DNA of 22,102 bases from Clostridia bacterium (GTDB lineage: Bacteria; Bacillota; Clostridia; Oscillospirales; CAG-272): positions 1 to 22,102 of the forward strand of contig CAAFLY010000187.1 in assembly GCA_900763885.1 (NCBI GenBank), given 5' to 3'. This document shows, in pieces, positions 14,947 to 22,092 of the stretch. Each line of letters opens with the position of its first letter. The stretch's first letter is position 1. The notes under the pieces are model-generated. The model saw only the letters and a list, made by a program, of their open reading frames with translations, searched no databases and was not told the DNA's origin. A program made the translations under genes and the position numbers.

Positions 14947-16920
14947 ATGAATTTCAGACAGATCCATCTCGACTTCCACACAAGCGAAAAGATCGGCGAC
15001 ATCGGCAGCGAATTCTCGAAGGAGCAGTTCCAGTCCGCTCTGCGGCTCGGTCATGTCAACTCCATCACGGTCTTCTCGAAATGTCATCACGGCTGGGCAT
15101 ATCACCCGAGCAAGGCCAACGAAATGCACCCCGGTCTTTCCTTTGACCTGCTGGGTGCCGAAATCGAAGCCGCGCACGAGATCGGTGTCAAAACCCCGGT
15201 GTATCTCTCCGCCGGACTCGATGAAAAAATGGCGCGCCGGCATCCGGAATGGCTGCGCAGAGGAGATCCGTCGGATGCGGTGGGCTGGAATCGTCCCGGC
15301 TATCACGAATTCTGCATGAACTCGCCGTATCTTGACTATCTCCTTGCCCAGATCGAGGAGGTGGTGCGCACCTACGACTGCGACGGCATATTCCTCGACA
15401 TCGTGGGCGTACGCACCTGCTACTGCCAGAACTGTGTGCGGACGCTGCTTGATGAGGGCAAGGATCCCTACGATGAGGCGAATGCTGCGGAGCTGGGCGA
15501 GAGAGTGTACGCCAATTATACCAGACGCGTGCGCGAGACGGTCGATAAGGTGAAGCCGGGTCTGCCGGTATTCCACAACAGCGGGCATATCCGCCGCGGA
15601 CGGAGAGATCTTGCCGATGTGGACACGCATCTGGAGCTGGAATCGCTGCCGACCGGCGGTTGGGGATACGACCATTTCCCGCTGTCCGCCGCCTATTCCC
15701 GCACACTTGGCAAGGATTTCCTGGGCATGACAGGCAAATTCCACACGACCTGGGGCGAGTTCGGCGGCTTCAAGCATCCGATGGCACTCCGGTATGAAGA
15801 AGCGCTTTGTGTGGCAAACGGCGCGAAATGCTCTGTGGGCGATCAGATGCATCCGCTCGGCAGAATGGATGAGGCGACCTATGCCCTCATCGGAGAAGCG
15901 TATGCCGAGGTGGAGGCAAAGGAACCGTGGCTCGATCATGTGACCTCCGTCGCGGATGTGGCAATCCTCAGTCAGGAGGCAATGAGCTGCTACTATTCAC
16001 GCAGCAGCCTGATCCATCATCAGGGAACCGCGGGCGATACCGGCGCCGGACGGATCCTTCTGGAGGGCAAATATCTCTTTGACGTCATCGACGCGGAGGA
16101 GCCGTTCGAGAAGTATAAGCTTCTCATTCTCCCCGATTCCATCCGTCTTGACGCCGCCATGGCGGATAAAGTACAGGCGTATGTGGCGGGAGGCGGCAAG
16201 GTGCTGGCAAGCGGTACGTCCTGCCTGTTTACGGACAGAGACGAATTCGCACTCGAGCTCGGCGCGGTATGGAAGGGTGCGGCTGCGTTTCGTCCCGTCT
16301 ATTTCCGTCCCGATTTCGAACTCGACTGTCTGCGCAGCTCCGCGTATGTGATTTATGAGCAGGCGTACGATATGGAAGCCAAGCCGGACGCACGCGTGCT
16401 CATCCACCGCGAGAATCCGTATTTCAACCGTACCACCTTCGCCTTCTCCTCTCATCAGCACACACCGAACGACAAATCAAAATCGTATCCTGCGGCAACG
16501 ATCGGAAAGGACGGCGCCTATATTTCTGCGGAGATCTTTGCGGAATACGCGAACAAGGGCAGCATCACCACGAAAAAGATGCTTCTCGGCGTGATCGAGG
16601 CGCTTCTTGCAGATACAAAGACCATTGTCACCGATCTTCCGGCACAGGGTGTGGTTACGCTGATGGATCAGTGTGAGCAGCATCGCCTTGTCAACCATCT
16701 CCTGTACGCGTCTCCGGTCAAGAGAGGGGGAGGCATCGAGATCATCGAGGATGTCCTGCCGGTATACAACGTCCACGTGACGCTGCGCACCGACCGCACC
16801 CCGAAGCGCATCTATCTGGCGCCGAGCGGCGAGGACATCCCGTATACCTGCGAAAACGGCGCGATTTCCTACACGGTGGAGAAGCTCTTCATCCACCAGA
16901 TGGTCGTCATTGACTATTGA
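14947..16920 (+). CDS. Putative glycoside hydrolase (GHL6 / GH42-like with beta-galactosidase trimerisation-type domain)
   Basis: This 657-residue protein has no signal peptide. Its N-terminal part (about 1-330) reads as a TIM barrel of the putative glycosidase GHL6 type: RQIHLDFHTSE (4-14), the FSKCHHGWAYHP block, the CDGIFLDIVGVRTCYCQNC segment with candidate catalytic Asp, and WGEFGGFKHP. A middle alpha/beta region (about 340-450, KYKLLILPDSIRLDAAMADKVQAYVAGGGKVLASG) matches the beta-galactosidase trimerisation domain of GH42 enzymes. A beta-rich C-terminus ends with YTVEKLFIHQMVVIDY. The ATG at 14947 was chosen because GAAAGGG precedes it. The substrate is unknown and I infer an intracellular oligosaccharide. 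It is followed 93 bases later by D-lyxose isomerase. Confidence 0.85.
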   Translation: MNFRQIHLDFHTSEKIGDIGSEFSKEQFQSALRLGHVNSITVFSKCHHGWAYHPSKANEMHPGLSFDLLGAEIEAAHEIGVKTPVYLSAGLDEKMARRHPEWLRRGDPSDAVGWNRPGYHEFCMNSPYLDYLLAQIEEVVRTYDCDGIFLDIVGVRTCYCQNCVRTLLDEGKDPYDEANAAELGERVYANYTRRVRETVDKVKPGLPVFHNSGHIRRGRRDLADVDTHLELESLPTGGWGYDHFPLSAAYSRTLGKDFLGMTGKFHTTWGEFGGFKHPMALRYEEALCVANGAKCSVGDQMHPLGRMDEATYALIGEAYAEVEAKEPWLDHVTSVADVAILSQEAMSCYYSRSSLIHHQGTAGDTGAGRILLEGKYLFDVIDAEEPFEKYKLLILPDSIRLDAAMADKVQAYVAGGGKVLASGTSCLFTDRDEFALELGAVWKGAAAFRPVYFRPDFELDCLRSSAYVIYEQAYDMEAKPDARVLIHRENPYFNRTTFAFSSHQHTPNDKSKSYPAATIGKDGAYISAEIFAEYANKGSITTKKMLLGVIEALLADTKTIVTDLPAQGVVTLMDQCEQHRLVNHLLYASPVKRGGGIEIIEDVLPVYNVHVTLRTDRTPKRIYLAPSGEDIPYTCENGAISYTVEKLFIHQMVVIDY

Positions 16921-17013
16921 TCGGCGCACGTTTTCCCCTATACGGCTTACAGGATATTGGAGTGGGAGAGGCGAGAGAAGCGCACCCATTCCGTCTCAAG
17001 GGAGGAACAACCG

Positions 17014-17685
17014 ATGAAACGTTCGGAGATCAACACCTATCTTGCGGAAGCACTGGCGGCTTTTCGGGATGCCGGATTCACACTGCCGCCGTTTGGCTAT
17101 CTGCCGTACGCGAAATGGAGTGCGTGCGGTCATGAATACGACGAGATCCGCCGCTGTATGCTCGGCTGGGACATCACGGATTTCGGCTCCGGCGATTTCC
17201 TACATACCGGACTGACCCTGTTCACCCTGCGCAACGGCGATCCTGCCGATCCGGAGGGGAAGAGCTATGCGGAAAAGCTCATGTACGTCCGTCCCGGGCA
17301 GGTCACACCGATGCACTACCACACCCGGAAGATGGAGGACATCATCGTCCGCGCCGGGGCAAATCTGATCGTGGAACTGTGGCTGCCGGACGAGGTCGAC
17401 GGATTGTCCGACAGAGACGTCACCATATCCATGGACGGCGTGCGGCAGACATTCCCGGCAGGCTCCAAAATCGCATTGGCTCCGGGGCAGTCGATCACCA
17501 TGGCGCGCGGACTGTACCACTCCTTCTTCGCGGATGGCGGTCCCTGCGTGGTTGGCGAGGTCTCCATGGTCAACGACGACAATACGGACAACCATTTCCT
17601 TGAAGCCTGCGGCAGATTCCCGCCGATCGAGGAGGACGCGGAGCCGGAATTCTGTCTGTGCTTTGCATATCCCGCTGCAAAATAA
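17014..17685 (+). CDS. D-lyxose/D-mannose ketol-isomerase (cupin family)
   Basis: This 223-residue cupin protein matches D-lyxose isomerase, which interconverts D-lyxose and D-xylulose and often D-mannose and D-fructose. The metal-binding signature is TPMHYHTRKMEDI, with His101, His103 and Glu108, followed by the fourth ligand His169 (MARGLYHSFF). GLTLFTLRNGDP (66-77) and YAEKLMYVRPGQ (85-96) are other family blocks. The ATG at 17014 was chosen over one at 16957 because GGGAGGAAC lies six bases upstream and the family N-terminus (MKRSEINTYLAEALAAF) fits. It probably shares a transcript with the preceding glycosidase and ends at a strong terminator. Confidence 0.92.
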   Translation: MKRSEINTYLAEALAAFRDAGFTLPPFGYLPYAKWSACGHEYDEIRRCMLGWDITDFGSGDFLHTGLTLFTLRNGDPADPEGKSYAEKLMYVRPGQVTPMHYHTRKMEDIIVRAGANLIVELWLPDEVDGLSDRDVTISMDGVRQTFPAGSKIALAPGQSITMARGLYHSFFADGGPCVVGEVSMVNDDNTDNHFLEACGRFPPIEEDAEPEFCLCFAYPAAK

Positions 17686-17700
17686 GCGGATTCCATACGA

Positions 17701-17747
17701 AAACACCCGAGAGGACACAAAAGGTCGACTCGGGTGTTCTTGTTTTC
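17701..17747. terminator. Strong intrinsic terminator after the lyxose isomerase gene
   Basis: AACACCCGAG (17703-17712) pairs with CTCGGGTGTT (17730-17739), with extra inner GAC/GTC pairing. A T-rich tract (CTTGTTTT, to 17747) follows on the plus strand. The A-run at 17701-17704 gives a short U-run on the minus strand, although the nearest minus-strand gene ends at 17862. Confidence 0.88.
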
Positions 17748-17861
17748 AGCTCGGGAGACGCAAAATCAACCAAAAAGCAGCGTTTCCCCTGTCAAACCGC
17801 TCTGGTATAGAGTTGCTTTGCGGTGAACGCACCATACCGATCCTGTGGCAAAAAAGCCCAT

Positions 17862-19529
17862 TCAGTACAGTACCGCAAACGCGGTCGGCAGCATCTCCGC
17901 GGGGTTGCGTATAGCGGTCAGGAATCCGGAAGCGTACAATGCCGCGAGAGGGGAGGCGACGGCGTGATCGAGGGTCCACAGGAAGCCATACGCGCCGGAT
18001 CTGACGGATTTTTTGCACCGGACCGGCACGTGTTCCAAGAGAATATCCATAGCGGTCCCTGCAAGCGCGGCTCCGGTATCCGAAATTTTCGCCATATCCT
18101 CCTCGAATACGGCGGCAAGCGCATCATACTCCGCACACGTGCATACGGGCATGGCGGGACGCAGAATCCCGGAATCGGCATGGAAATACCCGCGCTCCAC
18201 CATCTCTCCGGCGAGAAAACGGTCATTCTCTCCAAGTGCCGATACCGATGTGCCGGACAGCAGCGAGAAAAACACGTGCGCGGCTCCCTTCCGTTGGAAA
18301 AAGTACGTGTGGTATATCTCTCCGAACAGCGGCAGATCGAGAAATACGATCCGTCCGCGCGCACCGTGATGGCCACTGTCCCCGTCGTCCACGGTCGCGT
18401 ACGCCACGGCAAACGGATCCGGTTCTTTATCCGGGTCGATCTCGCATCCCCAGACGAAGGAGCGCGTGCCATACTTGTTTTCTGGAATTTCGCGGACGAT
18501 TCGGGACTGAAGCCGATCCAAAACAGACAGCCGCAGGAGGAGCGCACTCATCTGCCAGCGAAAGGTAGGCTCCGCCATCTCCCGAAAGGTTGGATTCGCA
18601 TGGAAAACCGTTTTCCGGAGTGTGTCCGTTTTTGTTTCCACCGCGTTCTGCACAATGGCGGCGATCGCTTTTTCCAGAGACACAGTCGCCTCAATCGTTT
18701 CCCTTTGATACGCCTTTGTGAACAGCACAATATCCGTGCTGTACTGTTTGCCTTCCCGGACGAGCAGCCCATCCTCCGTGAGTATGGCAAGCTCCTCCTC
18801 CAGATACGGCAGCGCGACACCGATAGCAAGACTCACTTCCTCTGCCGTCAACGCGTCGTTGTAGCAGGCATAGAGGATATTCTGAAGCATCCGTGTTCTT
18901 CTGCCGCGCAGTTGTGTGTACGGATCCGTACCCTCTCCGAAGAAGCCGATGGACAGTTCCACCGGACGATAGCATAATTCCCCATAAGTGCGTTCCATAG
19001 TCAATCCCTCCCGTAGAAGCATTCGTGAGCGGAACAGAAGATACTTCACCATACTCTCGGATATTCCCATCCGCCTGCCGATCTCCGCACAGGGCAGCCG
19101 ATCGATGTAGTAGAGGACGACTGCCTGCCGGTGTCGCCTGTGGAGCAGAGCCAGCTCTCTGCGCAGACGGAAAATATCGGCGTCCGGCTCTTCCATGTAC
19201 CGCTCGGGGGCTGCGTCCGGGTCCGCCAATGTCTCCGTGAGCGTATCTGACAGAGCCTCGAGGCGCACACGCTGCTTTTTCCGATAGAAGCGTTTCACGA
19301 CATTCCCGGCGATCGACCAGAAAAAGCCATAGAACGCCGCATCCTCGCGCAGGTGGGGAAGCGATTCGTACAGTGCCAGCCAGATTTCCCCGCACAGATC
19401 CTCCGCGTCCGCTTCATTGTCCGTTCTGGCGGTGCAGTACAGGAATAGAGTGTGCGCGAGAGAGGCGATTTCCGTATCCGACAGCGGGGTGTGCGCCGCC
19501 GGTGCAGGTGTCGAGGGCATTTTGTTCAT
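17862..19529 (-). CDS. ECF-like sigma-70 family factor with long C-terminal extension
   Basis: This 555-residue protein is nearly three times the usual ECF sigma length of about 180. Sigma region 2 is seen at about 20-88 (DAEDLCGEIWLALYESLPHL, then FYGFFWSIAGNVVKRFYRKK). Sigma region 4 is at about 122-175 (LHRRHRQAVVLYYIDRLPCAEIGRRMGISESMVKYLLFRSRMLLR). A winged-helix-like part follows (about 212-270, ILYACYNDALTAEEVSLAIGVALPYLEEELAILTEDGLLVREG). The rest, to 555, is a large alpha/beta domain that I do not recognise, with no convincing transmembrane helix. No anti-sigma gene adjoins, so the extension may sense a signal directly. The start has GGAG about five bases upstream. It is 114 bases downstream of the GH20 gene on the same strand. 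Confidence 0.88.
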   Translation of the reverse strand: MNKMPSTPAPAAHTPLSDTEIASLAHTLFLYCTARTDNEADAEDLCGEIWLALYESLPHLREDAAFYGFFWSIAGNVVKRFYRKKQRVRLEALSDTLTETLADPDAAPERYMEEPDADIFRLRRELALLHRRHRQAVVLYYIDRLPCAEIGRRMGISESMVKYLLFRSRMLLREGLTMERTYGELCYRPVELSIGFFGEGTDPYTQLRGRRTRMLQNILYACYNDALTAEEVSLAIGVALPYLEEELAILTEDGLLVREGKQYSTDIVLFTKAYQRETIEATVSLEKAIAAIVQNAVETKTDTLRKTVFHANPTFREMAEPTFRWQMSALLLRLSVLDRLQSRIVREIPENKYGTRSFVWGCEIDPDKEPDPFAVAYATVDDGDSGHHGARGRIVFLDLPLFGEIYHTYFFQRKGAAHVFFSLLSGTSVSALGENDRFLAGEMVERGYFHADSGILRPAMPVCTCAEYDALAAVFEEDMAKISDTGAALAGTAMDILLEHVPVRCKKSVRSGAYGFLWTLDHAVASPLAALYASGFLTAIRNPAEMLPTAFAVLY

Positions 19530-19643
19530 AGTGTCTCCGTTCCTATATAGGATAACGGTATGGCGAGGGATCCCGCCGCACGGTACCGTTTCGCTCTACT
19601 GGTGTCCAAAAGTGCTCCGCGGTTAGGATTTTTCGAGAATTTT

Positions 19644-21107
19644 TTATCCCTCCACCTCAAATGCGTTCCATCCGGCACGGCGATAGTCTCCCTCGGCGTC
19701 GTACAGACGGCGGAGAAGGCATGCGCGCTCCGTGATCTGGTCGGATATGGGCTTGTTCTGCCAGAGATATTCTGCGGCGAAAAAGAGCTTTTGAAGATAC
19801 GCGGGCAGATGGTGCCAGGTCGTGAGCAGAACACCCACCCCCTCCGTATCGCGGGCATTGGCGGCAAGGGAGCGGATGTTGCGCAGATCGTCCCACGGCG
19901 AGAGCAGCACGTCAAAGCCAAGAGAGCGCAGATACGGCATGGTCGGATTTTTGCCGGAGAAGTAGCCGTATTGCCAATCCGCGAGCAGGATCCGTCGGTC
20001 GAGCAGGGGCAGAGCGGACGCCGTATCCCGATGCGCGCCGTTTGCCACAAGATAGTCGCCCGTGCCGATCTCGTTCTTGAAATCGTCGTGGCGGAGAAAC
20101 ATATCGTGCCAGAGAATCGGGCGCCGTCCGGATGCCGCAAGCTCCTCTGTCAATCGATTCGCGTATTCCGCCAGCAGTTCATGCGGTACACGACGGCGGC
20201 AGGTCGGACAGGTCGCGAACGAATACGCCTCGTCGAACCCGAGATGGAAATACGAGCCATCGCCGCATAGCTCCGCCATCTCCGCGCGCATTTCGGATAG
20301 GAGCCGGTATGTATCCGGATTCGAGGAGCACCACGTCCAGCCGTCCGGTTCAAAGAGGAGCGATTGGCGTAAATCGGCGTCCAGTACCACGTGCCGTCCA
20401 TAGCAGGATCGGGCGGAAGCGGCGTGACCGAAGTGGTTGATCATGGGAATGACCTCCATACCGTAGCCGCGTGCCAATCGGACAAGTGCTTCCGCGTCCC
20501 CACGCGACCATTTGCCGCCATGCCAGTGGAGGGAGGACAGCGCGCGATAAGGATACGTTCCCCAGAATTCCAGCACCACATGGGTCAGATGGAGAAATCC
20601 CGCGAGGTGGATCGCTTTCTCAAGGGTGTGCCGCTCGCTCTCCGGGAACACGCACAGATGGATCGCGCGGAACGCCACCTGGGGACCATCCTCCACCACC
20701 ATCGCCGGGATCACAAACGACTCTGCGCCCTCGGTGAGACAGCGCGGTTCGATACACTGCAGGAGAAGCATAAATCCGTCAAGAAACGCCTTTTCCGAGC
20801 CGCCGCGCAGGGTGACGCCCGTCGGGACGACATCGATCCGATACGTGTCTCCGGTTGGGGAGTCCGCGGGGGGAGCGGTTTTTGCCGCTGTGTCCCCGAT
20901 CTGTGCTGAGAATCCGGTGTCGATTTCGTGGACAAAGGTCAGCGTGGAGCAGCCGCAGGTGAAGCGGTGCCACAGATCGGTCAAACGCGCGAGAACGATC
21001 GCGGATGGGGTGAAGGAGAGCCGCATGATCACGCGCGCGCCGAAGGAATAGCTGCCATCGGTTTCCATGCAGGATCGCGGTGTCGGGTAGAGCTGTGTCA
21101 GATACAT
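19644..21107 (-). CDS. GH20-type beta-N-acetylhexosaminidase-like protein
   Basis: This protein of 487 residues would release N-acetylhexosamine from glycan ends. A possible GH20b-like N-terminal domain (about 88-135, YRIDVVPTGVTLRGGSEKAFLDGFMLLLQCI) precedes the TIM barrel. The core block is YFHLGFDEAYSF (286-297), in which Asp292-Glu293 align with the catalytic pair, though the usual GGDE is GFDE. GMEVIPMINHFGH (216-228) is the preceding strand. Cys300-x2-Cys303 may be structural. There is no signal peptide, so action is probably intracellular. The ATG at 21107 is favoured because GGAGG lies eight bases upstream. The ATG at 21113 is only two bases from it. A consensus promoter lies at 21141-21169, and the sigma factor gene follows. 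Confidence 0.85.
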   Translation of the reverse strand: MYLTQLYPTPRSCMETDGSYSFGARVIMRLSFTPSAIVLARLTDLWHRFTCGCSTLTFVHEIDTGFSAQIGDTAAKTAPPADSPTGDTYRIDVVPTGVTLRGGSEKAFLDGFMLLLQCIEPRCLTEGAESFVIPAMVVEDGPQVAFRAIHLCVFPESERHTLEKAIHLAGFLHLTHVVLEFWGTYPYRALSSLHWHGGKWSRGDAEALVRLARGYGMEVIPMINHFGHAASARSCYGRHVVLDADLRQSLLFEPDGWTWCSSNPDTYRLLSEMRAEMAELCGDGSYFHLGFDEAYSFATCPTCRRRVPHELLAEYANRLTEELAASGRRPILWHDMFLRHDDFKNEIGTGDYLVANGAHRDTASALPLLDRRILLADWQYGYFSGKNPTMPYLRSLGFDVLLSPWDDLRNIRSLAANARDTEGVGVLLTTWHHLPAYLQKLFFAAEYLWQNKPISDQITERACLLRRLYDAEGDYRRAGWNAFEVEG

Positions 21108-21140
21108 ATCCATTGCCTCCGATTTGGTGTTTTTGCTTTG

Positions 21141-21169
21141 AGTATACACTATTTTTCCGTAAAGGTCAA
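21141..21169 (-). promoter_or_regulatory. Sigma-A promoter for the GH20 gene
   Basis: On the minus strand, TTGACC (21169-21164), a 17-base spacer, then TATACT (21146-21141). The start would be near 21135, about 28 bases before the ATG at 21107. Confidence 0.85.
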
Positions 21170-21375
21170 GGTATGGCGGTATATTTTTATAAAAAACGCA
21201 CAAAATGGAAAGACGGATCCCAAAAAAGAGCGGCTTCTGTTTGGACGGTTCCGAGTGCCGCTTACAGAACTGGAAACTTTCCGGAAAATCGCTTGATTTG
21301 TGCAAGAGAGAGCATTTTGTAGGTCTATATAGAGGATTTTCTTCGGAATCCCATAAATTTTGGACAGACTGCTTC

Positions 21376-21404
21376 TTGCATTTTCCGCAGGTCTGTGGTA
21401 AAAT
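21376..21404 (+). promoter_or_regulatory. Extended -10 promoter for marR
   Basis: TTGCAT (21376-21381), a 17-base spacer, then TAAAAT (21399-21404), with TGG immediately before giving an extended -10. The -35 lies in the loop of an imperfect inverted repeat, ACAGACTGC (21364-21372) with GCAGGTCTGT (21387-21396). Confidence 0.8.
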
Positions 21405-21437
21405 GTAACACGCTACATAAGAACGTAGCACGCTACA
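21404..21437 (+). promoter_or_regulatory. Two tandem MarR-type operators
   Basis: Two near-identical 14-base palindromes, TGTAACACGCTACA (21404-21417) and CGTAGCACGCTACA (21424-21437), start exactly 20 bases apart, about two helical turns. The second contains perfect GTAGC-N2-GCTAC arms. They begin at the last base of the -10 and run across the start site, ahead of the marR start codon at 21477. Binding by the encoded MarR to repress its own gene is the natural reading, inferred from the usual behaviour of this family. Confidence 0.72.
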
Positions 21438-21476
21438 CATCATAAAAGAATCTACAGAACAGGGGGATTATACAGA

Positions 21477-21977
21477 GTGGAACCAACACCGGAAAAGGAT
21501 GTCGGCTGGAAAATCAAGCGGCTGCACAGCGCGTATGCACAATTCCGAGAGCGGAACATACAAAAGCTGGATCTCACCTCCACACAGGCGTTTTTGCTGG
21601 GGTATTTGAGTCATCACAGCGACGCGCCTGTATATGCCGGGGATATTGGTCGGGATTTCGGGTTGCGCCATCCGACCGTATCGGGGCTGTTGTCCCGTAT
21701 GGAGCAAAAGGGCTTTATCCGGTACGAAGCGGACGAGGATCACCGCCGGAAACGGATCGTGCTGACCGAGCGCGCCCTTGCCGTTCACGAACAGATTCTC
21801 GAACAGATTCACGCCACAAACATGCTCGCCACTGCCAATCTGACCGAGGACGAGGTTGCCACGCTCCACCGTCTGCTCGATCAGGTGTACGCCAACCTAA
21901 CCGCCGCGTCGACTGAAAATGGGGAAGGACCATGTATGTGTATGGACGAATCGTTTGAAAAAAGTGAAAATTTGTAA
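21477..21977 (+). CDS. MarR family transcriptional regulator
   Basis: This 166-residue protein is a winged-helix regulator. The recognition helix-turn-helix is at about 52-76 (VYAGDIGRDFGLRHPTVSGLLSRME), and the wing follows as DEDHRRKRIVLTERA (86-100), matching the D-x-R-x5-LT wing pattern. Long dimerisation helices flank it. The C-terminus carries Cys-Met-Cys (CMCMDES, about 153-159), a possible redox or metal feature. The start is GTG at 21477, with AGGGGGA about eight bases upstream. An ATG alternative that fits the family is not seen. Tandem operators overlap its promoter, indicating likely autorepression. MarR genes of this type commonly precede ABC exporter genes in clostridia, and a gene begins at 22093 here. 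Confidence 0.9.
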   Translation: MEPTPEKDVGWKIKRLHSAYAQFRERNIQKLDLTSTQAFLLGYLSHHSDAPVYAGDIGRDFGLRHPTVSGLLSRMEQKGFIRYEADEDHRRKRIVLTERALAVHEQILEQIHATNMLATANLTEDEVATLHRLLDQVYANLTAASTENGEGPCMCMDESFEKSENL

Positions 21978-21988
21978 AAATCAAGTTA

Positions 21989-22076
21989 GGAAGCCTCTGA
22001 TTTTATGTTATTTTTGCAATAAAAGTCCTTATATTTCAGCCTTTTATCGCAAAAATCCGATTTATTCAGAGGTTCC
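21989..22076. repeat. MITE-like imperfect palindrome between marR and the next gene
   Basis: The 88-base segment has terminal inverted repeats: GGAA then CCTCTGA (21989-22000, with one extra G) with TCAGAGGTTCC (22066-22076). An inner stem of 16 positions, 22010-22025 with 22041-22056, has only one mismatch. TTA lies directly outside both ends (21986-21988 and 22077-22079), as expected for a 3-base target-site duplication. It encodes nothing. A small non-autonomous element (MITE) is the best guess. A folded mRNA attenuator between marR and the next gene is the alternative. Confidence 0.6.
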
Positions 22077-22092
22077 TTAGGAAGGAATGCTT

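Larger units (their letters stand above)
21108..21476. other. Divergent intergenic region between GH20 and marR (369 bases, no gene)
   Basis: No plausible gene lies here. It holds a minus promoter for GH20 (21141-21169), a plus promoter for marR (21376-21404) and two operator-like palindromes (21404-21437). The middle, roughly 21175-21360, is A/T-rich in places and shows nothing I can name. Confidence 0.75.

Noticed and set aside
14911..15939. 342-residue open frame on the minus strand opposite the glycosidase
   Set aside because: It is antisense to a clear coding gene, and no family features are present.
17823..18977. 384-residue open frame on the plus strand opposite the sigma factor gene
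   Set aside because: It is Arg/His-rich antisense composition with no ribosome binding site. The sigma regions on the minus strand are convincing.
19530..19643. Promoter or terminator between GH20 and the sigma factor gene
   Set aside because: A short palindrome (ACGGTACCGT) is present, but there is no convincing -35/-10 pair or hairpin with U-tract. Read-through from the GH20 promoter is possible.
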